Shown piece after piece: positions 27,531-36,200 of a DNA stretch of 64,000 nt (position 1 is the first letter of the stretch; each line of letters opens with the position of its first letter). Below the pieces are notes generated by a model that was given only the letters and a program-made list of their open reading frames with translations, had not been told where the DNA came from and did not search any database. Source of the stretch: Bog-473 sp963779735 (GTDB taxonomy: Bacteria; Actinomycetota; Acidimicrobiia; Acidimicrobiales; RAAP-2). Where the stretch lies: positions 46,619 to 110,618 of the forward strand of contig CAVZZJ010000013.1 of the NCBI GenBank assembly GCA_963779735.1. The letters are read 5' to 3'. The translations under genes were made by a program, and so were the position numbers.

Positions 27531-28270
27531 CCGTTGATCGGCACATCGCGCTCGAGGGTGCGGTCAACTTCCGGGACCTGGGCGGGTATCGCAACGACCA
27601 GGGAGACCGCACCCGGTGGCGGGTGCTGTTCCGGGCCGACGGGCTGAGCGAGCTGAGCGAGTCCGATCTCGCCGTCATGCGGGAGATCGGCATCCGCACC
27701 GTCGTCGATCTGCGCTCGGGCGAGGAGGTCGAGCAGAGCCGCTTCGACGTCGAGGCGCACCCGGTGACCTTCCATCACTTCCCCTTCGTCGAGACCCTCC
27801 CCGACGCCGAGGAGTTCGAGCGGACGCCCGTGTTCTTCCCCGCCAAGTACGTGCAGATGGTCGAGGAGGCCGCCCCACAGATCGTCGGGGCGCTGACCGC
27901 GCTGGCCGCCCCCGACGCCCTGCCGGCGGTCTTCCACTGCACGGCCGGGAAGGACCGCACCGGCGTGCTCTCGGCGCTCCTCCTGTCGCTCCTGGGTGTT
28001 CCCGAGGAGACCGTGGTGGCCGACTACGCGCTCAGCGGAACCGCCATGGAGCACCTGCGGGCCAAGCTCGCAGCCAAGGACCCCGAGGGCATGGCCCTCT
28101 TCGCCGGCGCCGACGTCGTGTTCTCGGCCGACCCCGCCAACATGGTGGCCCTCTTCGCCCATGTGCACGACCGCTACGGTTCCCCGGCCGACTATGCGGC
28201 GGCGGTGGGCGTGCCCGGCGACGTGATCGACCGCCTGCGCCAGTCGCTGTTGGAGGCGGACGCCCGCTAG
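27527..28270 (+). CDS. Tyrosine-protein phosphatase
   Basis: A 247-residue phosphatase of the DSP/PTP-like Y_phosphatase3 family. It has NFRDLGGYRNDQGDRTRWRVLFRAD at the N-terminus and the active loop FHCTAGKDRTG, with the catalytic Cys and the Arg of C-x5-R, then a long helical tail. Such enzymes act on phosphotyrosine or on phosphoinositides. GTG at 27527 overlaps the pspAB stop; the phosphatase is thus the last gene of a pspA-htpX-pspAB operon. CTAG at 28267-28270 gives this gene and the convergent pterin dehydratase their TAG stops. Confidence 0.88.
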   Translation: MTVDRHIALEGAVNFRDLGGYRNDQGDRTRWRVLFRADGLSELSESDLAVMREIGIRTVVDLRSGEEVEQSRFDVEAHPVTFHHFPFVETLPDAEEFERTPVFFPAKYVQMVEEAAPQIVGALTALAAPDALPAVFHCTAGKDRTGVLSALLLSLLGVPEETVVADYALSGTAMEHLRAKLAAKDPEGMALFAGADVVFSADPANMVALFAHVHDRYGSPADYAAAVGVPGDVIDRLRQSLLEADAR

Positions 28271-28563
28271 CGCGTCGGCCGCAGGCGGTCGATGGCCGCC
28301 GCCAGGGCCAGATCGAGCACCGTGAGCCCGCCGGCGCTGTGCGTCGTGAGCACCAGGTGAACGGTGTTCCACCTTATGTCGATGTCGGGGTGGTGGTTGG
28401 CCGCCTCCGCCGCGGCCCCCACGGCGTTGACGAAGGCCAGGGCGGCGGCGAAGTCGTGCAGCATGACGGTGGTCCGCAGTTCGTCGCCCACGTGGTCCCA
28501 GGCGATGCCCTGCTCTGCCAGCGCGCCATCGACCTCGCCCGCGGTCAGGACCTGCTCGCTCAC
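28267..28563 (-). CDS. Pterin-4a-carbinolamine dehydratase
   Basis: A 98-residue member of the PCD/DCoH family, which dehydrates 4a-hydroxytetrahydropterin. The active-site segment AEAANHHPDIDIRWNTVHLVLTTH contains the conserved HH-x-D and the later His. The length is typical. No aromatic amino acid hydroxylase is nearby. The GTG start overlaps the stop of fumC (GTGA), so it is the last gene of an nfo-fumC-pcd operon. Other possible roles, such as in molybdopterin metabolism, are known for some homologues. Confidence 0.9.
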   Translation of the reverse strand: MSEQVLTAGEVDGALAEQGIAWDHVGDELRTTVMLHDFAAALAFVNAVGAAAEAANHHPDIDIRWNTVHLVLTTHSAGGLTVLDLALAAAIDRLRPTR

Positions 28564-29948
28564 GGGTGCGTCATCTCCTCGGGCCGCACCGCGGCATCGA
28601 ACTGCTCTGCGGTGAGGAACCCCAGCGCCAGGGCGGCCTCGCGCAGCGTGGTGCCTTCCTTGTGCGCTTTCTTGGCCACCTTGGCCGACCTGTCGTAGCC
28701 GATGATGGGGTTGAGGGCGGTGACCAGCATGAGCGAGTTGGCCAAATGCCGCGCGATCTGCGCTCGGTCGGGCTCGAGTCCCTCGACGCAGAACTCCCGG
28801 AAGGCGCGGCAGGCGTCCGTCATCAACGTGACGGACTGCATGACGTTGTAGATGATGACCGGCTTGCAGACGTTGAGCTCCAGATTGCCCCGGCTGCCGG
28901 CCAGGGCGACCGCCGCATCGTTGCCGAGCACCTGGATGGCCACCATGATCATCGCCTCGCTCTGCGTCGGGTTGACCTTGCCCGGCATGATGGACGATCC
29001 CGGCTCGTTCTCCGGCAGCGCCAGCTCCCCCAGGCCACTCCGGGGTCCCGAGCCGAGCCAGCGCAGGTCGTCGGCGATCTTCGTGAGGGAGACGGCGAGG
29101 GTGCGCAGCGCCCCGTGCGTGAAGACCAGCGCATCGTGGGCCGCCAGAGCGGCGAACTTGTTGGGTGCGGTCACAAAGGGCAGGCCGGTCATGTCGGCGA
29201 TCACCTCGGCCACACGACGGCCGAACTCGGGGTGCGTGTTGAGTCCGGTGCCCACCGCGCTCCCTCCGGCGGCCAGCTCGTAGAGGCCCGGGAGCGTCAG
29301 GCGGATCCGTTCTATGTCGGCCGTCAGCTGGGCGACGTAGCCGGAGAACTCCTGGCCCAGCGTGAGGGGCACGGCGTCCATCAGGTGGGTGCGGCCGATC
29401 TTGGTCACCTCCGCGTAGGCGACCTCCTTGTCGTGCAGCGCATCACGAAGGGAGCTCACCGAGGGGACGAGGCGATGGACGATCTCCTCGCACGCCGCGA
29501 TGTGCATCGCGGTGGGGAACGTGTCGTTCGACGACTGGGACATGTTGACGTGGTCGTTGGGGTGGATCGGCTTCTTCGAGCCCATGACGCCGCCGGCGAG
29601 CTCAATGGCCCGGTTGGAGATGACCTCATTGGCGTTCATGTTGGTCTGGGTGCCGCTCCCGGTCTGCCAGATGTGAAGGGGGAAGTGGTCGTCGAGCCGC
29701 CCGGCGGCCACCTCGGCCGAGGCCTGCTCAATGAGGTCGGCCAGCTCGGGCTCGAGCTTGCCCAGATCACGGTTGACCCGGGCCGAGGCGCCCTTCAGGA
29801 CCCCGAAGGCCCGGATGACCGGCTTCGGCATCGTCTCTACCCCGATGTCGAAGTGGTGCAGCGAGCGCGCCGTCTGCGCTCCCCAGTACCGGTCGGAGGG
29901 GACCTCAATCTCCCCCATGCTGTCGCTTTCCACCCGAGTGTTCTCCAC
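28560..29948 (-). CDS. fumC: Fumarate hydratase, class II
   Basis: A 462-residue fumarase that interconverts fumarate and malate in the TCA cycle. It shows SDRYWGAQTARS, QTGSGTQTNMNANEV, SSNDTFPTAMH, TKIGRTHLMDAVPLT, and the superfamily signature GSSIMPGKVNP with the catalytic Ser of the mobile loop. The class II type is iron-independent. The start is GTG at 29948, which matches the family length; the in-frame extension upstream would overlap nfo. It is 10 nt downstream of nfo. Confidence 0.95.
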   Translation of the reverse strand: MENTRVESDSMGEIEVPSDRYWGAQTARSLHHFDIGVETMPKPVIRAFGVLKGASARVNRDLGKLEPELADLIEQASAEVAAGRLDDHFPLHIWQTGSGTQTNMNANEVISNRAIELAGGVMGSKKPIHPNDHVNMSQSSNDTFPTAMHIAACEEIVHRLVPSVSSLRDALHDKEVAYAEVTKIGRTHLMDAVPLTLGQEFSGYVAQLTADIERIRLTLPGLYELAAGGSAVGTGLNTHPEFGRRVAEVIADMTGLPFVTAPNKFAALAAHDALVFTHGALRTLAVSLTKIADDLRWLGSGPRSGLGELALPENEPGSSIMPGKVNPTQSEAMIMVAIQVLGNDAAVALAGSRGNLELNVCKPVIIYNVMQSVTLMTDACRAFREFCVEGLEPDRAQIARHLANSLMLVTALNPIIGYDRSAKVAKKAHKEGTTLREAALALGFLTAEQFDAAVRPEEMTHP

Positions 29949-29958
29949 GTCGGTCAGC

Positions 29959-30840
29959 TTACGGCCGCCGTGCGTCGAGACCCAGCTCGAGCGCGGCCCG
30001 GGCCGCCGCCACGTCCGACGCACGGGCACCGTCCCCGTCGCCCGGGACCTCGAGAATGGCCGGTAGGTCGACCAGGGCGGGATGGCTGATCAGCGCGCCC
30101 AGCGCCGGCGCGCCGATGGTCCCCTCGCCGACGTTGGCGTGCCGGTCCCTGTTCTCCCCCAGCCCTACCTTGGAGTCGTTGAGGTGCAGGCAGCGCAACC
30201 TTTCCAGCCCGATGACGGCATCGAACTGCGCCACCACCCGGTCGGCCTCCTCTACCGAGGTGTAGCTGATGCCCGAGGCCCAAAGGTGCTGCGTATCGAG
30301 GCAGACGCCCAGCTGCGAGGCGTGGGAGGTCCCGGCGGCGTCGAGGATCATCGCCAGTTCGTCGAAGCTCCGCCCGACGGTGCCGCCCGCTCCCGCCGCA
30401 TTCTCCAGCAGAATCGGGCAGCCGGTCCCGAGCCGGGCGTCCAGGGTGTCGAGCAGGGCGGCCACCACCTGGGGCACGCAGTCGGCCAGACCGCTCCCCT
30501 TGTGGCTGCCGACGTGCAGGACCAGCCCGGAGGCCCCGAGGCCGGTGGCCACGGCCAGGTTGGCGGCCAGGCAGTGCCGAGAGCGCTCGAGCAGGTCGGG
30601 CTGATCTGTCGCCAGATTGATGAGATAAGTCGCGTGGCAGAAGGTCTCGGCGATGCGGGAGCTGTTCTCCTGGGCCACCCGGTACTCGTGGAGGACCTCC
30701 TCGGCGTACTGGGTCGGCTTCCAGGCGCGGGGGCTCTGCGTGAAGATCTGGACCACCTCGGCTCCGATCTCCGATCCCCGTTGGAGGGCGGGGACGAGCT
30801 TTCCGCCCGCCCGTACATGGGCACCGATGGTCATGGACAT
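29959..30840 (-). CDS. nfo: Deoxyribonuclease IV (AP endonuclease, EndoIV)
   Basis: A 293-residue TIM-barrel zinc endonuclease that cuts DNA at abasic sites in base-excision repair. It begins IGAHVRAGGKLVPAL and has HATYLINLA, LVLHVGSHKG, PILLENAAGAGGTVG, GVCLDTQHLWASG, and LHLNDSKVGLGENRDRHANVGEG, the three EndoIV signature regions with their metal-binding His, Glu and Asp. It leads the nfo-fumC-pterin dehydratase group. Two short tandem repeats lie just upstream of its start. Confidence 0.94.
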   Translation of the reverse strand: MSMTIGAHVRAGGKLVPALQRGSEIGAEVVQIFTQSPRAWKPTQYAEEVLHEYRVAQENSSRIAETFCHATYLINLATDQPDLLERSRHCLAANLAVATGLGASGLVLHVGSHKGSGLADCVPQVVAALLDTLDARLGTGCPILLENAAGAGGTVGRSFDELAMILDAAGTSHASQLGVCLDTQHLWASGISYTSVEEADRVVAQFDAVIGLERLRCLHLNDSKVGLGENRDRHANVGEGTIGAPALGALISHPALVDLPAILEVPGDGDGARASDVAAARAALELGLDARRP

Positions 30841-30857
30841 GAACGTAGCGGTGTCCC

Positions 30858-30881
30858 GTTATGTTCGGCGTTATGTTCGGC
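30858..30881. repeat. 12-bp perfect tandem duplication
   Basis: GTTATGTTCGGC occurs twice head-to-tail, between the divergent nfo and PPOX genes. It could affect either promoter; no further function is seen. Confidence 0.8.
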
Positions 30882-30928
30882 GCAGGGCCCGGTACGACCC
30901 GGCCGGAACCGACCTCAGACAACCCACC

Positions 30929-30956
30929 CGACCTCCGACCTCCGACCTCCGACCCC
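30929..30956. repeat. 7-bp tandem repeat (CGACCTC)3-CGACCCC
   Basis: Three perfect copies of CGACCTC followed by a variant copy end 13 nt before the ATG of the PPOX gene. The tract overlaps the expected ribosome-binding region and could be a slippage-prone spot. Confidence 0.8.
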
Positions 30957-30969
30957 GAAAGGACGCCCC

Positions 30970-31368
30970 ATGACCGATACCCTCTCCGAGCGGGCCCGCG
31001 AGCTCATCGCCCGACCGGTCCTCGCCTCGTTGACCACCCTGGGTCGAGATGGCTCCCCGCAGGTCACCCCGCTCTGGGTCGACCTGGACGGCGCCGACCT
31101 CCTCTTCAACACGGCCAAGGGGCGGATCAAGGCACGCCACATGGAGCGCGACCCACGGGTGGCCGTCTCGGTGATCGATCCGGACGACGCCTACAACGTG
31201 GTGGCCCTGCGTGGGACCGTGATCGACATCACGACCAGTGGTGCAGACGCACACATCGACGCACTGGCCAAGAAGTACCTGGGGGTGGATTCGTACCCCA
31301 TGCGGAGAGAGGGCGAGGTGCGCATAAAGGTGCGGGTGCGCACCGACCACATCGCCATGCAGGGCTGA
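30970..31368 (+). CDS. PPOX-class F420-dependent oxidoreductase
   Basis: A 132-residue split-barrel flavin/deazaflavin protein of the TIGR03618-like group. Seen are RPVLASLTTLGRDGSPQVTPLWVD, then LLFNTAKGRIKARHMERDPRVAVSVID, then LRGTVIDI, and KYLGVDSYPM, the usual order. Related enzymes reduce substrates with F420H2 or bind F420. This fits the many luciferase-like oxidoreductases in the window. It has an ATG start, with a Shine-Dalgarno region lying inside the tandem-repeat tract. Substrate unknown. Confidence 0.9.
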   Translation: MTDTLSERARELIARPVLASLTTLGRDGSPQVTPLWVDLDGADLLFNTAKGRIKARHMERDPRVAVSVIDPDDAYNVVALRGTVIDITTSGADAHIDALAKKYLGVDSYPMRREGEVRIKVRVRTDHIAMQG

Positions 31369-31380
31369 GATCGGGCCCGC

Positions 31381-31953
31381 TCATGCTGCCCCGATCCGGC
31401 ACACGCCCACCCCCGAGGGCAGGCCGGCGGGTAGCGGGCGATCGGCGGGAACAAGCACGAGGTCGCAGAGGTCGACGAGCCCTGAAGCGGCCACGGCGCC
31501 GGTGGTGAGGTCCAACGCGATCGGCGGTCCCCCCGGCCTCCGGGGCCCGGGGCGATTGATGGCCCCGGCCACGGGGTAGTGAGGACCCCCGCCGGCGGCG
31601 ACTCCGCCACCCCACATCTCCCGGCAGATGGTGATCGCCTCGGCGACGGCCGCGGTGAACGGCACCATGAAGGCCAGCACCGATCGGGCGCCGACCACGA
31701 TGTCGAGAGTGGTCATCTCGCGGGCCAACATGGTCGGATGGCGGTGCGGCTGGCTCCCCAGGCTGACCCGCACACCCAGCAGGACGCGCGTCGTCCACGC
31801 CCCGAGGGCGGCCGCCAGGACGACGGCATCGCCGAGAGGGCCGTCGGCCAGGAAGACGGCATCGACCCCTGCGCCGTCGGATCGCAGGGCAGCGGCCCGG
31901 AGGGCCGGCAGGGCCTCCTGATCCAAGAACAGTCCCTCCACGGCGTCGCACAC
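31381..31953 (-). CDS. Short luciferase-like (LLM) protein
   Basis: A 190-residue protein, only about 60% of the usual LLM length. RHPTMLAREMTTLDIVVGARSVLAF and AEAITICREMWGGG correspond to the central barrel strands, and PGGPPIALDLT to the later one, but the N-terminal strand and C-terminal third are missing or too short. No frameshift was found. GTG at 31953 shares a base with the dprA stop, so the gene is coupled to dprA and comM. It may be a degenerate or repurposed member of the family; catalytic activity is doubtful. Confidence 0.6.
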   Translation of the reverse strand: MCDAVEGLFLDQEALPALRAAALRSDGAGVDAVFLADGPLGDAVVLAAALGAWTTRVLLGVRVSLGSQPHRHPTMLAREMTTLDIVVGARSVLAFMVPFTAAVAEAITICREMWGGGVAAGGGPHYPVAGAINRPGPRRPGGPPIALDLTTGAVAASGLVDLCDLVLVPADRPLPAGLPSGVGVCRIGAA

Positions 31954-32996
31954 TAGGTCCTCTCCCACCACCCCCCGATGTCCCGGGCAACCCCCGCGCG
32001 GGCCAACCGCTCGAGGCCACCGCAGAGCGCGGGGATCGCCAGCCCGGTGCGGCGCGCCAACTGATCGAGAGAGATCGGGTCAGAGGAAAGGGCGTCGAGC
32101 AGGGCCTGGTCGTCGCCGATGTCCACCGTGCCGCGGCCCCCTCGGGCATTCCGGGGTGGGGATGGCAGGGCGACTCCCTTCAGCGAGAGGGCGGCCAGAA
32201 TGTCCGCCACGGCGCAGACGGGGAAACATCCGTCGGCCAGCAGGGCGTTTGTCCCCTCCGACGTCGGGCTGCGGATGGAGCCCGGCACGGCCCCAACCGG
32301 TATGCCGCGGGCCGCCGCCGCCTCGACCGTGTACATCGAACCTCCCCCATGGCGACTCTCGACGACCACCACCAGGTCGCTGACCATCGCCAGCAGGCGG
32401 TTGCGCACCGGGAAGCGCCATCTCTCGGTCCGCACGCCCGCCGGGGACTCCGAGAACACCACACCCTGTTCGGCCACGCGGGACCACAGGCGCTCGTGAC
32501 GGTGCGGGTAGGGATCGTCCAATCCGCCTGCCACCACGGCGACGGGCGGAGCGCCCGACGCCGTCGCCCCCTCGTGGGCCGCGCCATCGATCCCCAATGC
32601 CAGCCCCGAGACCACGCTCACCCCCACCGCGGCCAGATCGGCACCGAACTGGGCCGCCACGCCGATGCCATAGCGGGTCGGGCTGCGGGTGCCGACCAGG
32701 GCCACCGTGGGGTGCTGGTCCACCACCGACGGGTCACCCCGGCAGAACAGCACGGCCGGTGCCTCGGGATCTTCCCCGAGGCGCACCGGGTAGCCCGGGC
32801 TACCTCGCCAGATCACGTCGATCCCCTTGTCCTCGTGCCGCCGCCAGATCTGGGCCACGTCCCCCACGAACGACGAGCGCGACCAGGCGGCCGAGGGGGA
32901 GTCGCGGGCCAACAGCGCGCGCAGGGCGCTCGGCCCCACATGGGGAACCGAGGCCAGCGCGGCGGCGAAGGCCTCTTCGGGCAGGCGCCCGCTCAT
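31953..32996 (-). CDS. dprA: DNA-processing protein DprA
   Basis: A 347-residue DprA, which loads RecA on incoming single-stranded DNA in natural transformation. The Rossmann core is clear: VALVGTRSPTRYGIGVAAQFGADLAAVGVSVVSGLALGIDGAAH, then VVAGGLDDPYPHRHERL, FPVRNRLLAMVSDLVVVVE, and the GSIRSPTSEGTNALLADG end. A C-terminal winged-helix-like part (about 280-347) follows. The start overlaps the comM stop (ATGA). With comM upstream this is the classic competence pair. Confidence 0.94.
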   Translation of the reverse strand: MSGRLPEEAFAAALASVPHVGPSALRALLARDSPSAAWSRSSFVGDVAQIWRRHEDKGIDVIWRGSPGYPVRLGEDPEAPAVLFCRGDPSVVDQHPTVALVGTRSPTRYGIGVAAQFGADLAAVGVSVVSGLALGIDGAAHEGATASGAPPVAVVAGGLDDPYPHRHERLWSRVAEQGVVFSESPAGVRTERWRFPVRNRLLAMVSDLVVVVESRHGGGSMYTVEAAAARGIPVGAVPGSIRSPTSEGTNALLADGCFPVCAVADILAALSLKGVALPSPPRNARGGRGTVDIGDDQALLDALSSDPISLDQLARRTGLAIPALCGGLERLARAGVARDIGGWWERT

Positions 32997-34504
32997 GGGG
33001 CCACCCCCCTGCGGGCGGTACGCAGGCACAGGGCATCGGCGACGTGCTCCTCTTGAACCTGCTCGGCCCCCTCCAGGTCAGCCACCGTGCGGGCCACCCG
33101 TGCCACCTTGTGCAGCCCGCGCGCCGTCAGCTGGCCCTCTCGGAACTTAGAGGCCAGGAGGCGGGAGCCGTCGGGGTGCATGGGCGGACCGTCAGCGCCG
33201 AATGCGGAGGGGGAGGCGTAGGCGGGCGGGCCGGAGGGGGCGGAGCGGGCGGAGGCCCGGCACCTCGCCGCCGCCACCCGGGCGGCGGCGAGGGCCGACT
33301 CCTCACCGGGTGGCCCGTCCAGTAACTCGTCGGGGTCGGGACGTGACAGGGGCACTACCAGATCGAAGCGGTCGAGCAACGGGGCGGAGAGCCGGCGGGT
33401 GTACCGGGCCCGGTCGGCCACCGTGCAGGTGCACGCACCCTCGAAGACCCCCTCGCCGCAGGGGCACGGGTTCATGGCGGCCACCAGGAGGAACCGAGCG
33501 GGAAAGGTCACCGTGCCGCCCGCCCGGCTGACCCGGATGACACCCTCTTCGAGGGGTTGGCGCAGGGCCTCGAGCACGCTGAGGGGGAACTCCCCCAGCT
33601 CGTCGAGGAAGAGGACACCGTGGCTGGCCAGGCTGATCTCCCCCGGGCGCAACGACCAGCTGCCCCCGCCCACGAGGGCCACCATCGACGAGCTGTGGTG
33701 CGGCGCCCGATAGGGCGGCCGGCCGATCAGCCCCCCATCGGGTGGGAGAGATCCGGCTGCCGAGTGCACCCTGGTCACCACCAGCGACTCTTCGGGTGTG
33801 AGTGCCGGGAGGAGCCCGGGCAGGCGCTCGGCCAACATGGTCTTCCCCGAGCCCGGCGGTCCCACCATGAGGAGGTGGTGCTGGCCGGCTGCGGCCACTT
33901 CGAGGGCGTGGCGCCCGAAGGGCTGTCCCCTGACGTCGACCAGGTCCGGGTGGTGGACCGTCGCAGGAGGGTGCTCGAGGGTCGGGGTGGCCGGCCACTC
34001 TCCCTGCCCGCGCAGGACCTGCGCCAGCTCACCCAGCGAGGACACCCCGTGGACGGCCGCGCCCCGGACAAGGGCGGCCTCCCGGGCGTCGCACAGCGGC
34101 ACGACGAGCCCCGGCGAAGCGCTGGCGTCGGCCAAGGCGATCATGCCCGGTACATGCCGCACCGAACCGTTGAGGCCGAGCTCGCCGCAGAAGGTAAGCC
34201 CCTCGGTGCAACCCGGAGGAAGCTGGCTGGTGGCCACCAGCACCCCCACGGCGATGGCCAGGTCCAATCCGGCTCCCCCCTTCCGGACGCCCGAGGGTGC
34301 GAGGTTGACCACCATCCTCCGGAGCGGCCATGCGAGGCCGCTCGACAGCATGGCGGCGCGGACGCGATCCCGAGCCTCGCGCACCGCAGCGTCGGGCAGT
34401 CCCACGATGGTGAAGCCGGGCAGGCCGTTGGAGACGTGAACCTCGACCGAGACCGGTCGGCCGACGGCACCGGCGAGGGTGGCTGCGGATATGGCGGCGA
34501 GCAT
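32993..34504 (-). CDS. comM: YifB/ComM family Mg-chelatase-like ATPase
   Basis: A 503-residue AAA+ protein of the ComM/YifB family, a helicase aiding branch migration in transformation. The N-terminal domain reads VEVHVSNGLPGFTIVGLPDAAVREARDRVRAA, and the ATPase domain has GPPGSGKTMLAERLPGLLP (Walker A), HGVLFLDELGEF (Walker B) and AAMNPCPCGE (zinc-like Cys). The C-terminal part ends in a Mg-chelatase-type helical domain. The ATG at 34504 starts at MLAAISAATLAG. Its leader carries a 43-bp core that recurs in two other places, and its first ~30 codons occur in decayed form at 44.3 kb. Confidence 0.94.
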   Translation of the reverse strand: MLAAISAATLAGAVGRPVSVEVHVSNGLPGFTIVGLPDAAVREARDRVRAAMLSSGLAWPLRRMVVNLAPSGVRKGGAGLDLAIAVGVLVATSQLPPGCTEGLTFCGELGLNGSVRHVPGMIALADASASPGLVVPLCDAREAALVRGAAVHGVSSLGELAQVLRGQGEWPATPTLEHPPATVHHPDLVDVRGQPFGRHALEVAAAGQHHLLMVGPPGSGKTMLAERLPGLLPALTPEESLVVTRVHSAAGSLPPDGGLIGRPPYRAPHHSSSMVALVGGGSWSLRPGEISLASHGVLFLDELGEFPLSVLEALRQPLEEGVIRVSRAGGTVTFPARFLLVAAMNPCPCGEGVFEGACTCTVADRARYTRRLSAPLLDRFDLVVPLSRPDPDELLDGPPGEESALAAARVAAARCRASARSAPSGPPAYASPSAFGADGPPMHPDGSRLLASKFREGQLTARGLHKVARVARTVADLEGAEQVQEEHVADALCLRTARRGVAP

Positions 34505-34535
34505 GCGGAAGAACGGTCGCACCGGCCGAGCGCCC

Positions 34536-34599
34536 GAGCCCGGCAATATCTTTAGGGCGACTCGTTCGCAGAGCGGTTGGCTACGCGGGTATCCCCGTC
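34536..34599. repeat. Repeat R1: comM leader copy of a dispersed direct repeat
   Basis: The segment upstream of comM contains the core (34547-34588) shared with R2 and R3; all three copies have the same orientation. On the + strand it ends GGTTGGCTACGCGGG. R1 is the presumed ancestral copy because it sits before intact comM. It differs from R2 and R3 at about six positions, including two one-base gaps. Confidence 0.8.
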
Positions 34600-34706
34600 C
34601 GAATCCCTGGGGACAGGTCAAGGTGTCTTCCGACCTTTCGGCAGTACTCCTCGGAAGCGGTGCGGAAGCCAGAATCGATTGGTAGTCGCCTTGCCCCACT
34701 CAACTG

Positions 34707-34720
34707 TGCAATCGATTGCA
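34707..34720. promoter_or_regulatory. Candidate LacI-family operator TGCAATCGATTGCA
   Basis: A perfect 14-bp palindrome that fits the LacI/GalR operator pattern TGNAANCGNTTNCA at every fixed position. It lies 47-60 bp upstream of the GH43 start, next to a TATTAT (34722-34727) that could be the -10. Such operators are common before glycoside hydrolase genes. No LacI-type gene is in the window. Confidence 0.65.
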
Positions 34721-34766
34721 GTATTATCCGTGTCGCTTACGTACGAGCCGGAGGAGGCACCGCCAC

Positions 34767-36200
34767 GTGACGTTTCTCAATCCCGTTATTCCCGGCTTTC
34801 ACCCCGATCCCAGCGTGTGCCGGGTTGGAGATGACTACTACCTTGTCACGTCGACCTTTACCTACTTTCCCGGAGTGCCGATTTTCCACTCAAAGAATCT
34901 CATCGATTGGGTCCAGATTGGCAATGTGCTCGATCGGCGAGGACAACTCGACTTGAGCCTGACGAAGACTTGGTCTTCGTTTGGCATCTTTGCCCCCACG
35001 ATTCGATTCCACGATGGTCGGTTTTGGATGATCACAACGAACGTCGAGGAAGGTATGTCGAACACGTTTTTCGTAACCACAACTGACCCCGCTGGCGCTT
35101 GGTCGGACCCGATTCGTGTGAATGTTCCTGGAGCAGATCCCGACCTGGCGTGGGATGGCGCGCGGAATTGTCGGGTCCATTTCTCCGGTGCCCATGGGAT
35201 CGCCCGATGCCGCATCAATGACACCACGGGCGAGGTGTTGGAGAATCCGACGCCGACCTGGAGTGGCACTGGCCTCCAGTACCCGGAGGCACCCCACCTC
35301 TACCAGCGGGGCGACGTCTGGTACCTCCTTATGTCCGAAGGGGGCACCCGAAGCGGTCATTCAGTTTCCATCGCTCGTGGCCCATCCCCCGCTGGACCAT
35401 GGGAGGGATGTCCGGCGAATCCCATCCTCAGCCATAGAAGCACTGACCGGCCGATCCAGAACACTGGACATGCTGATCTCGTTGATGCTGCGGACGGGTC
35501 GTCGTGGTTACTACTTCTCGGGGTCCGGCCGAAAGGCATTTCACCCGGATTCCACGTGCTCGGCCGAGAAACCTTTCTAGTCCCAGTCGAGTGGGTGGAC
35601 GGTTGGCCCATAGTCGGCGAGTTGAAGTTAGAGATGAACCAACGCCCGCCCGGGCCGAATGAGCCCGTCACGTTGAGTGGCCGCGATTATTTTGATTCCC
35701 CCTCTTTGCATCCTCGCTGGATGGCCATCCGAAGGCCGCCCGAAGAGGTGGCTTCACTCAACGCACGACCAGGCTGGTTGACGTTGTCGGGAACCGACGC
35801 CTCTATGGACTCGCTCGAACCCGTCTTTGTGGGCCGCCGGCAACAGCACCAACGGTGTCGGTTCAAAGCGTGCGTCGACGCCGGGACCAGTACTGAGGCC
35901 GACCTAGCCGTCTATATGGACGAGAATTCGCACTACAGAATATCGGTGACTCCAGAACGCGTCGTTGCCCAGGTCCGAATAGGGCCAGCGGATGTTGTGG
36001 TTGGAGAGGCTGAACGGGCGTCTGGATCCGTTGTCCTCGCCATCGAGACGGGACCTCACATTCACGGTCCCGATTGCGTCCGCTTGGGAACTGAGGACCC
36101 CCAGGGCACTCTCCGGATTCTTGCCGAACTCGACGGCCGCTACCTGTCGACCGAGGTGACGGGTGGATTCACTGGCCGCATCATGGGATGTACGCGATAG
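34767..36200 (+). CDS. Glycoside hydrolase family 43 (beta-xylosidase / arabinofuranosidase type)
   Basis: A 477-residue GH43 enzyme. It opens NPVIPGFHPDPSVCRVGDDYYLVTS, where the Asp of FHPDPS is the catalytic base, and continues FPGVPIFHSKNLIDW. A central Glu in QYPEAPHLY is the likely general acid, and NTGHADLV follows. After the five-blade propeller (about 1-300), a C-terminal beta-sandwich (about 310-477) completes the XynB-like layout. GTG is preceded by GGAGGAGG. No signal peptide, so it probably acts on imported oligosaccharides. Codon use (many ATT, TTT, GAT) and lower GC differ from neighbours, suggesting transfer. Confidence 0.9.
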   Translation: MTFLNPVIPGFHPDPSVCRVGDDYYLVTSTFTYFPGVPIFHSKNLIDWVQIGNVLDRRGQLDLSLTKTWSSFGIFAPTIRFHDGRFWMITTNVEEGMSNTFFVTTTDPAGAWSDPIRVNVPGADPDLAWDGARNCRVHFSGAHGIARCRINDTTGEVLENPTPTWSGTGLQYPEAPHLYQRGDVWYLLMSEGGTRSGHSVSIARGPSPAGPWEGCPANPILSHRSTDRPIQNTGHADLVDAADGSSWLLLLGVRPKGISPGFHVLGRETFLVPVEWVDGWPIVGELKLEMNQRPPGPNEPVTLSGRDYFDSPSLHPRWMAIRRPPEEVASLNARPGWLTLSGTDASMDSLEPVFVGRRQQHQRCRFKACVDAGTSTEADLAVYMDENSHYRISVTPERVVAQVRIGPADVVVGEAERASGSVVLAIETGPHIHGPDCVRLGTEDPQGTLRILAELDGRYLSTEVTGGFTGRIMGCTR

